From the NCBI GenBank assembly GCA_003151275.1, contig PLXC01000159.1, positions 54,760 to 118,759 on the forward strand: a stretch of 64,000 nucleotides of DNA, given 5' to 3'. Made by a program: the position numbers and the translations under genes. The DNA comes from Candidatus Melainabacteria bacterium (GTDB taxonomy: Bacteria > Cyanobacteriota > Vampirovibrionia > Obscuribacterales > Obscuribacteraceae). A model generated the notes under the pieces. The model searched no databases, was not told the DNA's origin, and saw nothing but the letters and a program-made list of their open reading frames with translations. This document shows, one piece after another, positions 8,481 through 17,727 of this stretch (within the stretch, counting starts at the first letter, position 1; each line of letters starts with the position of its first letter).

Positions 8481-10880
8481 TTGGGAATCGGCGCAAAATT
8501 AACGTTCGCATTTTTCACCGTCATCCTCGTCGCAGTGCTGGGGAACGCGGTTTATGGACTGTACATGGATTTTCAAGCCAGTCATGAGGCTGCCGCTAAG
8601 CGCTTGTACACAGCCACTGAAAAGCTAGGCAAAGATTTTGAAGGCATCAAGATGACCAACCGGGGCATTGCAGCAGCGGTTTGTCAGGACACTGTTGCTA
8701 CACAAGCCCTCGCCGCTAAGGACCGCGGAGCGATGGCTGCTGAACTGAAAGTTGTGATCAACAAAACGTCGTTGATTGGATTCATCACGATTGTCGACCA
8801 GAATGGCGTGGTCTTCTACAGCACCGACACTCCCTCCAAGTTTGGATACTCCGCCAGGCAGCGCAGCGCAGGCGTGGATTATGTCATGAGCAAAAAATTC
8901 ATGTACTTGGGTCCGGCCTGTTTTAGCCCCACCAACATGTTAACGCTGAGCAGCATCTTGCCTATCCTTCAGAATGGTCGCGTTATGGGCGCGGTCATTG
9001 TCAGCCAACCTTTAGACACCGAATTCCTAACTGGCTTGGTAACACAGTTCTTCCTCGACTCCGATCACTTGACTAACGTCGACCTGGCCCTGGTCTCGAC
9101 AAAAGAAAACAAATTGGTGGCAATCACACCTAACTTGATGAATGACAAATCGGGAGAGCTTAAGTCATTCATTGCAGATCTGGAAAAAAGAGGCGTCAAT
9201 GCCATTCCGCCTCCGACGTTCGAAGAGCATCTGGCACAGTTCCTGCGTTTACCTCCGCGCGGATTTGAAAAGGGTCAACGCTGGTGGAATCAAATCAATA
9301 TAATGGATGCTGGACCGCAAGATCCACACGCCAAAATCAACTCTGACACCATTGTTGCACTTCTTTTACTGAGCACGCCCGTAAATGAATTTGGATCAAG
9401 ACTAGCCGTAGTAGTCTTGCTAGCGGGGACGTGCGGCGCCGTCGCTCTCCTGTTTGGATTACTTTTCACGGCCGGAATCAGCAAAGGTGTTAACGAACCT
9501 TTGAATTTCTTGATCGATCGTACAAGTGAGCTTGCCACTCAGAAAACCACACCACCACCGCTTGAAGGGCTATCAGGCGATTGGCTCGAGTTGGGAGAAT
9601 TAATCGATACGGCGGTATCATCGATGCGCGGTTCTGTGCAAAGTCTGCGAATCCAACTGAACAAACAAGTCGAAGAAGGTCAAGAACACTCGAAACAAGC
9701 TGAAGACAAAGCTTCTCAACTCGAAAATTTGAATCGCCAATTTTCACATCAAGCCAAACAACTGACTGAAGTTTCCAAACAAATCAACAATGCCAACAGA
9801 CAATCGGTTATGTTGCAGCACAAGCTGGACTCCGTGTTGCAGGTGTCTACAGAAGGATTTTTGGTGCTCGATCAATTCGGAAATATTCTTTCGGCTAATC
9901 CAGTTTTCCTAAATTGGCTTGGTTGTTCGGAAGGAGAAATTGCTGGCCGTCTTTGTTTCGACCTTATTAAACGCCCTGGTGAAGCGCCAAACAGCGATGG
10001 CGCCGGAAAAGCATTTGCTCGACATGGTGGCAATCCCGGCGAACTAATCAATCAGTTTTATCCCGAAGGCGTGATCTATCATCGCCAGCAGAACAAAGCT
10101 GTTGAGGTAATTGCTCACCTGCAGCCAGTTTTAAGTGAGGACAACAGCATTCAAGGTTACATCATGGTGTTGCGCGACAAATCATTGCGCAGTGAAATAT
10201 CGCACCTGAGAAGCGAAATTGTTGCCATGCTTTCCGAATCAATTCGCGGCCCGCTTTCAGTTGCAGAGCAGCAGTGGCAATACATTCTCAGCAATGCAGC
10301 TAAGACCATGCATCCATCTGTTGGACAGCCACTGGCCGAATTGCACGCACACTACGAACAGCTAATCGGTGTAGTCGATAGTTTGTTAATGATGTATGGC
10401 GGATACGTGCCGCAAATGACGACGCCGCGGGAACAGATTATCGTCACTCGATTGGTTTCTGAGTGCCTTGAACAGGTGGCACCACTGGCTAGAGAACGAC
10501 AATTAGCCCTCGATTACAAGAGCGTCACCGGATTACCTAATATTGTCGGTAATCGCGATGCGATGAAAGACATCTTGATCCAAGTGCTCGAAAAAATGAT
10601 TAGCGTCACCTCGGCAGGTGGTCGCGTACGCGTTGAAAGTTCTGCGCGCGGATCGGACATGCGCATCGTCGTTTCCAGCTCTGGTCCTTCCTTGGCAGAA
10701 TTGGAAATCGCGGATATGTTTGCCGGATTCATTGAAGGCAAGCATGCTGAGGCAACTTACAGCAGCAGGTTATCCATGTATCTGGCAAGGAACAATCTAG
10801 AACGATTGGGCGGCAAAATCTGGGCTGAATCCGAGGCTGGACGCGGAACGGCGATTATCTTCACGCTTCCGATGCAGTAG
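8481..10880 (+). CDS. Histidine-kinase-like membrane sensor with degenerate catalytic core
   Basis: Domains of the 799 aa in order: TM helix (8-28), extracytoplasmic sensor (30-300, Cache-like, with FITIVDQNGVVFYST), second TM (about 305-330), coiled coil (385-450), PAS (about 448-560), dimerisation helix region (572-640) and HATPase-like domain (660-799). Key residues differ from active kinases. The H-box reads MLSESIRGPL, with Glu586 at the phospho-His position. The N-box QVLEKMISVT lacks both Asn residues. The G1 box reads VVSSSGP instead of DxGxG. It is probably a non-catalytic receptor or scaffold. It starts at TTG 8481; no ATG or strong ribosome site is seen and a stop lies 11 codons upstream. 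Its 3' end overlaps the opposing TPR gene by 20 bp. Confidence 0.85.
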   Translation: MGIGAKLTFAFFTVILVAVLGNAVYGLYMDFQASHEAAAKRLYTATEKLGKDFEGIKMTNRGIAAAVCQDTVATQALAAKDRGAMAAELKVVINKTSLIGFITIVDQNGVVFYSTDTPSKFGYSARQRSAGVDYVMSKKFMYLGPACFSPTNMLTLSSILPILQNGRVMGAVIVSQPLDTEFLTGLVTQFFLDSDHLTNVDLALVSTKENKLVAITPNLMNDKSGELKSFIADLEKRGVNAIPPPTFEEHLAQFLRLPPRGFEKGQRWWNQINIMDAGPQDPHAKINSDTIVALLLLSTPVNEFGSRLAVVVLLAGTCGAVALLFGLLFTAGISKGVNEPLNFLIDRTSELATQKTTPPPLEGLSGDWLELGELIDTAVSSMRGSVQSLRIQLNKQVEEGQEHSKQAEDKASQLENLNRQFSHQAKQLTEVSKQINNANRQSVMLQHKLDSVLQVSTEGFLVLDQFGNILSANPVFLNWLGCSEGEIAGRLCFDLIKRPGEAPNSDGAGKAFARHGGNPGELINQFYPEGVIYHRQQNKAVEVIAHLQPVLSEDNSIQGYIMVLRDKSLRSEISHLRSEIVAMLSESIRGPLSVAEQQWQYILSNAAKTMHPSVGQPLAELHAHYEQLIGVVDSLLMMYGGYVPQMTTPREQIIVTRLVSECLEQVAPLARERQLALDYKSVTGLPNIVGNRDAMKDILIQVLEKMISVTSAGGRVRVESSARGSDMRIVVSSSGPSLAELEIADMFAGFIEGKHAEATYSSRLSMYLARNNLERLGGKIWAESEAGRGTAIIFTLPMQ

Positions 10881-11442
10881 TCGCTTGCTCTTTTGAAAAT
10901 ATCTTTTGCGCTCGCTCTTCCATCGCCTTGGCGTCTTCCGCCCTCTCCATGCGCTTTAGACAGAGCGCGTAATTATTCAAAAGCGTAACAAGATCAGGAT
11001 GCTCAGCACCCAACAATCGCTCTCTCAAATCCAATGATTGTTTGTACAACGGTTCTGCTTGCTCAAAACGGCGCTTCGCCGAATACAGCACCGCTAAGTT
11101 ATGCAGGTTAATGGCCACTTCAATGTGCTCGTCGCCGTGGATTTGCTGCTTCAGCTCGAGGCAACGCTTGTAGAGGTCTTCAGCCATGCTGTATTTGCCT
11201 TGTGTGTGATACAGAGCGGCCATATTGTTCAAACTTTTGGCTAATCGAGAATTAACCGCGGCTTGCTCACCGGCATCAATTTTTTCCAATTCTTCTGGAA
11301 GTGCCGCCTTCTCAGCGATTCTCAAAGCTGCGGCAAATTTAAGTTCCGCTTCCGTGTAACGTCGATTGGCATATGCGTCATTGCCCTCTTGCACAATGCG
11401 TTGCCATTCGGCAATATGTTCTGAGAGCTGTTGATTAGTCAT
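10861..11442 (-). CDS. Tetratricopeptide-repeat protein (kinesin-light-chain-like TPRs)
   Basis: A 193 aa soluble helical protein built of about four TPR units, for example SLNNMAALYHTQGKYSMAED, INLHNLAVLYSAKRRFEQAE and LLNNYALCLKRMERAEDA. The 42-residue spacing is that of kinesin-light-chain TPRs and serves protein-protein contact. There is no signal peptide. The ATG at 11442 is preferred over an upstream TTG because AGAAGGA precedes it by 6 bases. It converges on and overlaps the receptor gene, so a functional link is possible but not shown. Confidence 0.85.
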   Translation of the reverse strand: MTNQQLSEHIAEWQRIVQEGNDAYANRRYTEAELKFAAALRIAEKAALPEELEKIDAGEQAAVNSRLAKSLNNMAALYHTQGKYSMAEDLYKRCLELKQQIHGDEHIEVAINLHNLAVLYSAKRRFEQAEPLYKQSLDLRERLLGAEHPDLVTLLNNYALCLKRMERAEDAKAMEERAQKIFSKEQATTASEA

Positions 11443-11547
11443 GCGGAATCCTTCTGCTTGTGTCAAGCGCGGCTATTAGAGAGGGTTTAAAGAGTACAAC
11501 GAAGACGCGTGCTCGGTATACACCTTGTCATGCTACCATATATATGT

Positions 11548-12597
11548 ATGACCAAAATAACTGAAATCACCGCATCCTCAATCCTCACGCCGCAAAAGGT
11601 TGGTTCGCTAGCCTCGTCGTACGATTTCTCGCTCAATCCCTATGCAGGCTGTGCTTTCAGTTGCTCCTATTGTTATGTGCCGAAATTCCCGAACGCCAGG
11701 CATGAGTTCAACGAATGGGGCAAGTGGGTGGAAGTAAAAATCAATGCGCCCGAGCTTTTACAAAAGGAACGCACCCGAATCTTCGGCAGCAGAATATTTT
11801 TCAGCTCCGCCACTGACCCCTATCAATACTTAGAACTAAAATATCGGCTGAGCAGGCGCTGCCTGCAACAATTGCTTACGTACCAACCGCAAAAGGTAAC
11901 GATGCACACTCGCTCGCATCTGATTTTGCAGGATCTCGACCTACTTCGGCAGTTTGGCAAAAATTTGAGCGTCGGTGTTAGCCTGACGACAGACGATGAA
12001 GAAATAAGGGCCCAGTTTGAACCGCATGCCCCCAGCATTGGTCGCCGTCTTCAACTAATTAGAAAACTTCGTGAGGCTGGTGTTGAAGTTTACGTTTCGA
12101 TGTCACCGCTGCTGCCTTGCGACCCCGATCGATTGATATCTCTGGTAGCGCCTTATGTCACGAAGGTTTGGATCGATACGATGAGATGGGTGGAAGTAAA
12201 CACGCATCCGGAACTGCTTGAAAAGTACAAAGAGTTTTTTGCCCAAAGCAGTTATGAAAGCACAGTAAATTACATCGCCTCGCACTTCCCACGACACCGA
12301 ATCTCTGAGCCGGCACTTAGTCCGATCTCAGTGCAATCGGCGCTCGAAATCCTTGAGGCAGCGGTAATCCAACCGGAAAATTCCCAAGTTGTGATCGGTG
12401 CATTCGACCCCGCAGGCGATTATTTGGATGTGCCAGAAACGGAAAAAGAAACGATAATAATAGTACCAGTTCCAGAAGATCCCACAACTAGACCAATCAG
12501 AGCGGCCGCCTTAGCACCGCATGCCACGGCGGCTAAGAAGCCTCAGAGAAAATTAGTAACCTCATCGGCAACCCAGCTAAAACTCCCATTCGTATAA
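11548..12597 (+). CDS. Radical SAM protein (SplB / Rv2578c-like)
   Basis: About 349 aa with the 4Fe-4S motif GCAFSCSYCYVP (Cys35, Cys39, Cys42 from the chosen start), followed by FFSSATDPYQ and SLTTDD segments typical of the Rv2578c group. These proteins cleave S-adenosylmethionine to a deoxyadenosyl radical; the substrate of this subgroup is not established. The C-terminal 60 residues are proline- and alanine-rich and probably disordered. The frame is open from a GTG at 11509, but the ATG at 11548 fits the family start, which begins just before the ILTP motif. The next gene begins 2 bases after its stop. Confidence 0.85.
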   Translation: MTKITEITASSILTPQKVGSLASSYDFSLNPYAGCAFSCSYCYVPKFPNARHEFNEWGKWVEVKINAPELLQKERTRIFGSRIFFSSATDPYQYLELKYRLSRRCLQQLLTYQPQKVTMHTRSHLILQDLDLLRQFGKNLSVGVSLTTDDEEIRAQFEPHAPSIGRRLQLIRKLREAGVEVYVSMSPLLPCDPDRLISLVAPYVTKVWIDTMRWVEVNTHPELLEKYKEFFAQSSYESTVNYIASHFPRHRISEPALSPISVQSALEILEAAVIQPENSQVVIGAFDPAGDYLDVPETEKETIIIVPVPEDPTTRPIRAAALAPHATAAKKPQRKLVTSSATQLKLPFV

Positions 12598-12599
12598 CT

Positions 12600-14588
12600 T
12601 TGCACCACATTCAGTGCCTCTGGCGTCTCACCATATTTCTATCGTGCTCGGTAGTGATAGTTTTGAACACGTCGGTACCCGCTCAGAGTTTGAATTACAG
12701 GTTGCTGCTGCCGCAGAAGCAGGATCAGAGCAAAGGCACACCAAGTGCCTATAAATTAAAGGCAACCAACAAGCGCTACAAACAAACATCCCAATACGTG
12801 CAGCTGAAAGATGGCACTAAATTAGCGATAGAAATCTATCTGCCTGGTTCGCTCAAGCCTGGCCAAAAGGTTCCCACAATTCTCGAACTGACACGTTACT
12901 GGCGTGTGATCGAACCAAAATTTCCATTTAATAAGTTGTATTCCAAGCCGCTCAGTCCCTACAGACTAGAGTTCATCACGCATGGATACGCTTGGATCGT
13001 TGTGGACTCGCGGGGTGCGGGATCCTCATTCGGTGACCGCCCGTGGGACTTGTCACCGCTCGATCAATCCGATGGAAAGGAAATGACGGATTGGGTCACT
13101 TCGCAGCCCTGGTGCGACGGCAAAATCGGCACCATTGGTCACTCATTCTCGGGCAACCTTGCTGAACTCTCGCTGATCAATAAAAACCCAGCTGTAAAAG
13201 CCTGCGCCATTCTATCAAGTCCTTTTGATCTTTACACAGACGTAATGCGTCCAGGCGGCATTCCTAATCAGCCCTTCATTCATGATTGGGGCGATCTCTC
13301 AAAACAATTCGACAGCGACAGATTACCGGTGCGGTTGCAAAAATACCAAATGTTCTTGCACGGCAGCATGCCTGTCGATTCCGACGTGCATAGCATCTTA
13401 AAACGGGAGGCGATTAAACAACACGCACTAAACACCGATGTAACCGCTATTGATAAGATCAATTTTCGTGATGATTCACTTCTGGCAAACGAAGCGGCGA
13501 TCAAAAAGACTCCAACGTTCGATACCTGCTTGAGAATGGTCAAAGAACGTTACGGTGATCAGTACTTGGAGCGTGGACTCGAGATCGCGAGCCCGAGCGG
13601 TTATTGGAGAGATGTCGATCAAGCCCAAGTGCCGATTTATGCCGGATCAGGATGGGAAGAAGGCACCAATGCCGATGCCGCTGTTAAACGTTTCTTGAAT
13701 TACACGGCACCAGGAACCAAACTGATACTCGGTCCCTGGGAGCATAACTACATGAACATCAGCCCCTATACGCACGGCGGTCCAAGCAGATTTCGGATTG
13801 ATTCGGAGATGATGAAATTCTTCGACAGATATTTGAAGGACGCGAAGGGTCCGCTCGACTCGGACAAGCCAGTCAATTACTACACTCTTGGTGAAGAGAA
13901 GTGGCATGGCAGCGACACCTGGCCGCCGAAAGGCAGTGAGAAGGAAATTTATTTGGAGAGTGGACACGGTCTGTCGTTCAAGAAGCCTGCTACCGCAGGT
14001 AGAGACATATACAAGGTTGATGCAACCGCCGGCACGGGTAAACGAACGCGATGGGACTGCCTATTGGGACAAATTATTTGGACACCTCATCCTCAACGGA
14101 AGAAGGATGACAAAAAATTATTCACGTACAATTCAGCACCTCTGAAAAGTGCGCTTAAAATAACAGGACACCCAACACTCCGGCTGTACATCAAGCCCAA
14201 TGCGCCTGACGCGGCTATATTCGCCTATCTTGAAGACGTCGCTCCGAACGGTTTTGTACGATACATAACAGAAGGTCAATTGCTGTGCGGCAACCGCATC
14301 AATACGCACAAGCCACCTTCTTACAAAACTGTGCACCCTATTCCTTCCTTCTTAAAGACAGACTATAAAACTCTCAATCCAAACGAAACAACGGAAGTGA
14401 ATATGACGCTGCAGCCTGCGTCATTCATGTTTAAACCAGGGCACCGCATTCGGTTCGCCATTGGTGGATTGGATAGGGATCACTTCATCGCTCCAAACTT
14501 CACGAAGATAGCCAGCGAGTTGGAAATTCATACGGGCGCGTCCAATGCATCCAAGCTCTCATTGCCTGTGGATGAAAATCCAGACTAA
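12600..14588 (+). CDS. Secreted CocE/NonD-type hydrolase (S15 X-Pro dipeptidyl-peptidase family)
   Basis: The 662 aa open with a signal peptide (hydrophobic LTIFLSCSVVIVLN, cut near PAQS), followed by an alpha/beta-hydrolase domain with DSRGAGSS and the nucleophile elbow IGHSFSGN (Ser182). The C-terminal jelly-roll begins about residue 440 and contains LRLYIKPNAPDAA and the family motif PGHRIRFAI. It cleaves esters, amides or X-Pro peptides outside the cytoplasm; the substrate is unknown. The start is TTG 12600, two bases after the radical SAM stop, chosen because it keeps the signal peptide. Confidence 0.9.
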   Translation: MHHIQCLWRLTIFLSCSVVIVLNTSVPAQSLNYRLLLPQKQDQSKGTPSAYKLKATNKRYKQTSQYVQLKDGTKLAIEIYLPGSLKPGQKVPTILELTRYWRVIEPKFPFNKLYSKPLSPYRLEFITHGYAWIVVDSRGAGSSFGDRPWDLSPLDQSDGKEMTDWVTSQPWCDGKIGTIGHSFSGNLAELSLINKNPAVKACAILSSPFDLYTDVMRPGGIPNQPFIHDWGDLSKQFDSDRLPVRLQKYQMFLHGSMPVDSDVHSILKREAIKQHALNTDVTAIDKINFRDDSLLANEAAIKKTPTFDTCLRMVKERYGDQYLERGLEIASPSGYWRDVDQAQVPIYAGSGWEEGTNADAAVKRFLNYTAPGTKLILGPWEHNYMNISPYTHGGPSRFRIDSEMMKFFDRYLKDAKGPLDSDKPVNYYTLGEEKWHGSDTWPPKGSEKEIYLESGHGLSFKKPATAGRDIYKVDATAGTGKRTRWDCLLGQIIWTPHPQRKKDDKKLFTYNSAPLKSALKITGHPTLRLYIKPNAPDAAIFAYLEDVAPNGFVRYITEGQLLCGNRINTHKPPSYKTVHPIPSFLKTDYKTLNPNETTEVNMTLQPASFMFKPGHRIRFAIGGLDRDHFIAPNFTKIASELEIHTGASNASKLSLPVDENPD

Positions 14589-14597
14589 TACTAGATC

Positions 14598-14625
14598 CTG
14601 GGAGCGCCGGTTGCCAGCCGGCATC
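14598..14625. repeat. Dispersed palindromic repeat, copy 1
   Basis: AGCGCCGG then GCCGG/CCGGC arms (14606-14610 and 14618-14622) around TTGCCAG, ending GGCATC. Related copies lie at 35437-35557 and, inverted, at 50793-50822. It sits between convergent genes and could also act as a terminator hairpin. Confidence 0.65.
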
Positions 14626-14664
14626 ACAATCGAAGTGAGATGTCAGTTGAGACAGATCAACTAC

Positions 14665-15255
14665 TCAATGTTTTCCAGTAATTATCAAATTTGGGATGTT
14701 GCCCGGACGAATCGTCGCTATGTCGGTGGCGCTCTTCAACTTTCTGGCCGCTTCACGTTGTTCAGGGGGAAGGTTCTCAATAACTATTTTCTCTCCCTTA
14801 TCCTTCGCGATCATCAAAGCAGCGGCGCCTGGACCCATCAATGCTTCACCGGCAAGCGGTAATCCTTTCTGAATAACCCCGTGCACATCACCATTTCTAC
14901 CGGCAGCGATAACGCCGTTAAAACTATTGACGTGCTCTTGTCCTACTTCTTTGCCGGCAATTACAGCCTGTCCAACTATTCTTTTGGTGGTGGGATTGTG
15001 AGCAACTTCTTGCCCATAATGCAACACCTCCTTTCCCGCACCTGCAACCTCTCCCGCTATTTTCTGGGTAGTTGGATGATGAACTATTTGATCGCCTTTT
15101 TCAACGCCCTTGTGGACTAGATCCACAGTGGTATCGCGCACCACGGAGGCACCATGCTTGATCTTATCCATGAACCCAGAATGTCCGAGTAGTCCACTCG
15201 ATTCTCCAGATGGTTGCGCAGTTTTTTCGCCCTCAGTAGGTCTGTCTCCAGCCAT
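14665..15255 (-). CDS. Hypothetical protein with internal PTT-x-GKEV repeats
   Basis: A 196 aa hydrophilic protein with no signal peptide. It has an internal duplication: HHPTTQKIAGEVAGAGKEV (59-77) and HNPTTKRIVGQAVIAGKEV (86-104), a period of about 27 residues. The composition (Gly, Ala, Lys, Glu, His) and amphipathic repeats recall LEA-type or phasin-like stress proteins, but I recognise no family. The start is supported by GAGGA six bases upstream. It lies 29 bp downstream of another small unusual protein on the same strand, so the two form a likely operon. Confidence 0.7.
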   Translation of the reverse strand: MAGDRPTEGEKTAQPSGESSGLLGHSGFMDKIKHGASVVRDTTVDLVHKGVEKGDQIVHHPTTQKIAGEVAGAGKEVLHYGQEVAHNPTTKRIVGQAVIAGKEVGQEHVNSFNGVIAAGRNGDVHGVIQKGLPLAGEALMGPGAAALMIAKDKGEKIVIENLPPEQREAARKLKSATDIATIRPGNIPNLIITGKH

Positions 15256-15284
15256 GAAGTATCCTCACAAAAAGTTTTGACCAA

Positions 15285-15830
15285 CTATCTTTTAGATTGG
15301 TCGACTATGTCGCCAACAACACCGCCGATAATTGCCGCCGCGCCTGCATTTCTTAGCCGATCGTTCGGATTCCTAGTGGCAATCGCAGCTGCGGCTGCTC
15401 CAGCAATGGCATATGGGACGACCCGATTTGGCTGTTCTTCCCCAGTCCTATATTCATCCCGCGGTCTTGTTTCGAAGTTTCTGTGAGCATCTTCTCTGTC
15501 TCTGTACACCACAGGAGGCCTCTCTTCAGGTCTGCAAGAGAATTGAGGATCACAAGGTCTCTGGTCTGGTGCATATGGCTCTGAACGTGTTTGCACTGCT
15601 TCGGTAGTTTGAGAATAAGGATTAGTGATCATAATCCGACCGTCTGGCTCAATTACCACACGATCGTTTGTGTGCGCACCATTACGCTGGTTCAATGCTG
15701 TTGCTGCGCCGAGCAGTTCCAGAGCTCGCCCAGTTGTGGCTTCTTGACTTAAGGTAGTCGCCGCGTCATGCACAGCGCGAGGGTCATCTGTTCTCAAGTC
15801 TGCAGCCAATCTTTGAACTCTGTCTGACAT
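15285..15830 (-). CDS. Hypothetical protein with C-terminal glycine-zipper-like segment
   Basis: The 181 aa comprise a helical N-terminus (about 1-45), a central polar stretch rich in Arg, Pro and Glu (80-130), and an Ala/Gly-rich hydrophobic end, AIAGAAAAAIATRNPND then AGAAAIIGGVVGDIV. The end resembles glycine-zipper membrane segments. No family is recognised. The start is well supported by AGGAGAG four bases upstream. Three GTGAC direct repeats spaced 11 bases lie 70-96 bases ahead of the start and look like a response-regulator site. Confidence 0.7.
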   Translation of the reverse strand: MSDRVQRLAADLRTDDPRAVHDAATTLSQEATTGRALELLGAATALNQRNGAHTNDRVVIEPDGRIMITNPYSQTTEAVQTRSEPYAPDQRPCDPQFSCRPEERPPVVYRDREDAHRNFETRPRDEYRTGEEQPNRVVPYAIAGAAAAAIATRNPNDRLRNAGAAAIIGGVVGDIVDQSKR

Positions 15831-15887
15831 AATGCTCTCCTCTGTCGGGACTCAAAACTGCTTGCTTAAACAGACTAACTTTCATAT

Positions 15888-15926
15888 CGGGATTTTCCCG
15901 TGACAAGCTCGTGACCGTTCCGTGAC
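15888..15926 (-). promoter_or_regulatory. Three 11-bp-phased GTGAC repeats, response-regulator-like site
   Basis: GTGAC occurs at 15900-15904, 15911-15915 and 15922-15926, an exact 11-base period. On the minus strand these read TGTCACG, GGTCACG, TGTCACG toward the gene starting at 15830. Helically phased direct repeats of a TGTCA core are the layout of Pho boxes and other OmpR-family sites. A palindrome CGGGA/TCCCG (15888-15900) adjoins them. Confidence 0.5.
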
Positions 15927-16069
15927 AACACTGTCTACGACGTAGTATTACGAATCTGTTCAATGAAACGTGCGTTCCATTGAATACCTCGTCTGCCTCG
16001 GGTTATGAGTTCTGCAACTGGTCTCTACCAACGGTGCGGTACTACACTTGATGCCATTTGCTCCTTGAA

Positions 16070-16360
16070 CTAAGACTTGTGCTGATCGAGAAATGCAGTT
16101 AGTGCCCCAGCAGCCTGGTTCATCAATGTCTCAACTTCTGTAGGGTCAGTTATCGAAATGAAGTTCAGCAGGTCTTTACCTTCAAATATTATTCCAGGCT
16201 GCCATTGCCCCTTGAAGTAAGAAGCAGCTGCGCCGTTGTGCGTCATTATGAACTTGCTGCCCGCCTCATCAACACCAATTGTCGGAGCTTTCACGACGGA
16301 ATCTGTTGGGCCCGCGCCCAACGCACTGGTGGGTTCATCTGGCTTTGCTGAATCGCTCAT
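16070..16360 (-). CDS. Small hypothetical protein
   Basis: A 96 aa acidic soluble protein starting MSDSAKPDEP. The first ~35 residues look disordered, and the rest is a compact alpha/beta stretch including FIMTHNGAAASYF and a C-terminal helix. No known family is recognised. I chose the ATG at 16360 because AAAGGAG lies 7 bases upstream; a longer frame would add ten poorly supported residues. Confidence 0.65.
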   Translation of the reverse strand: MSDSAKPDEPTSALGAGPTDSVVKAPTIGVDEAGSKFIMTHNGAAASYFKGQWQPGIIFEGKDLLNFISITDPTEVETLMNQAAGALTAFLDQHKS

Positions 16361-16482
16361 CCTCACGCTCCTTTCGAGAAATGCAGGCACACGCTACGTG
16401 CAGAAATGGCAACAATTTTGTGGTGATGCAGAGCGTTGAGACAAATCCGGGCAGTAACACCTGTTTAATTGGTGCGGCCAGG

Positions 16483-17565
16483 TCAGGGACGCAGCAGCGA
16501 GGTCGTATCTACAATAGCAGTGCCGCCTGCAATCGGGATGCTGACTTGCTTTAGAGCATTCAAGCTCTTTAAATCAATTGAACGCAGCGATAAATTATCG
16601 TAAGAGCGATAGTAGAGAATTTTGTTCGTCAAATCCTTAATCACTATCCATTGCGTGTAATCGCTGTGATCTTTGTCTGCTCGTGCATCGCCGATCGGGA
16701 TATCTACAGCATTAAGCGTATGCTCAGCTAAATTAACCGCGTCCAAAGTTTGATTAGGAGGAGCTGCAAAGGCAAGCATCGCTGTTGTACGAACGAACCG
16801 AGATGGCGGCGTCCAATCACCAGGAATGCCTAGAAAACCCCCACCCTGTCCCGGAGGTGCAAGAACCGTACCATGCAGTTTTACCGGTTCAGAATTGAAT
16901 GGTGAGAGCCGAATATAATTTCGCAAGTTGGTCGTATGCCAATCAAAGGTAGGAGCATTTGTAAGAACACCATTTGGATTCTCGAAAATTTTCTGGTGTC
17001 CATCCGTAAACTCAATGACGACACTTCGTCCAGAAGCATCATGAAGAGCCAAGTGCATTGTTGGGATACCACCCCATTCAGCCATCAAGCGTCCCCAAAC
17101 TTGAACATTTCCAATGGCTGCAGTGACCTCATCCACGGTGGCATAATTACCCAAGATCCATGCACCGATATCCACTACTTCCAGGGCGGTTTTTGGGTCG
17201 CGAATGGTTTGATAAACGGTCCCGGGCAACCAAAGTCCAGACATGGAGAGCCCTTTCTCATTCATGCCGTCAACGACGATATCCATGCCGTTGCAGTCGA
17301 CGCCAAGAAATGAATACTTGGAATACCAGACCATGCTTGTCTTTTGATCAGGCGATTCACTCTTTCTATCTTCACCACGCGGATGAAAACGCACATGGGA
17401 CTTTAGATCAGCTCCCCATTCCATTGACCGGCCTTCGACAATGGAGCCGTCTTTCGCTTTGATTAGAAAGTCGGTACATGCGAGAGCCGAACTAGCGCTG
17501 GTTGTTAACACGGTAGCCGCCGCAAGAATTTTTGACAAGCATCGAATATCATTTATTGTTGGCAT
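16483..17565 (-). CDS. Secreted linear amide C-N hydrolase (penicillin V acylase / bile salt hydrolase family)
   Basis: A 360 aa Ntn hydrolase. A signal peptide ends in SSALA, placing Cys30 (ACTDFLIK) as the likely N-terminal nucleophile after export. Other family features are GRSMEWG, DGMNEKGLS, the VLTNAPTFDWH stretch and NYIRLSPF. The family hydrolyses amide bonds in N-acyl compounds (penicillin V, bile salts, acyl-homoserine lactones); the substrate here cannot be told. The start is the ATG at 17565 with AAGGGAAA upstream, because the 17 extra residues of the longer frame do not fit a signal peptide. Confidence 0.92.
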   Translation of the reverse strand: MPTINDIRCLSKILAAATVLTTSASSALACTDFLIKAKDGSIVEGRSMEWGADLKSHVRFHPRGEDRKSESPDQKTSMVWYSKYSFLGVDCNGMDIVVDGMNEKGLSMSGLWLPGTVYQTIRDPKTALEVVDIGAWILGNYATVDEVTAAIGNVQVWGRLMAEWGGIPTMHLALHDASGRSVVIEFTDGHQKIFENPNGVLTNAPTFDWHTTNLRNYIRLSPFNSEPVKLHGTVLAPPGQGGGFLGIPGDWTPPSRFVRTTAMLAFAAPPNQTLDAVNLAEHTLNAVDIPIGDARADKDHSDYTQWIVIKDLTNKILYYRSYDNLSLRSIDLKSLNALKQVSIPIAGGTAIVDTTSLLRP

Positions 17566-17680
17566 CAAAAGTTTCCCTTTTCGGTTAATTCCGAATCCTC
17601 TTGTAACAGTAGTCAAACATAGCTCCGTGTAGCGCGACCAATAATATCAACAAAGTATCCGCTCACTTTCGAAATTCAAC

Positions 17681-17713
17681 TATAATCCTGACATTCACGA
17701 CACCTTTTTGGTG
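17681..17713 (+). promoter_or_regulatory. -10 box and leader hairpin before the membrane protein gene
   Basis: TATAAT at 17681-17686 is a perfect -10 element without a clear -35. A small CACC-TTTTT-GGTG hairpin (17701-17713) follows, then CAGGAGAG as ribosome site ahead of the ATG at 17728. Confidence 0.45.
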
Positions 17714-17727
17714 CACAGGAGAGAGCC

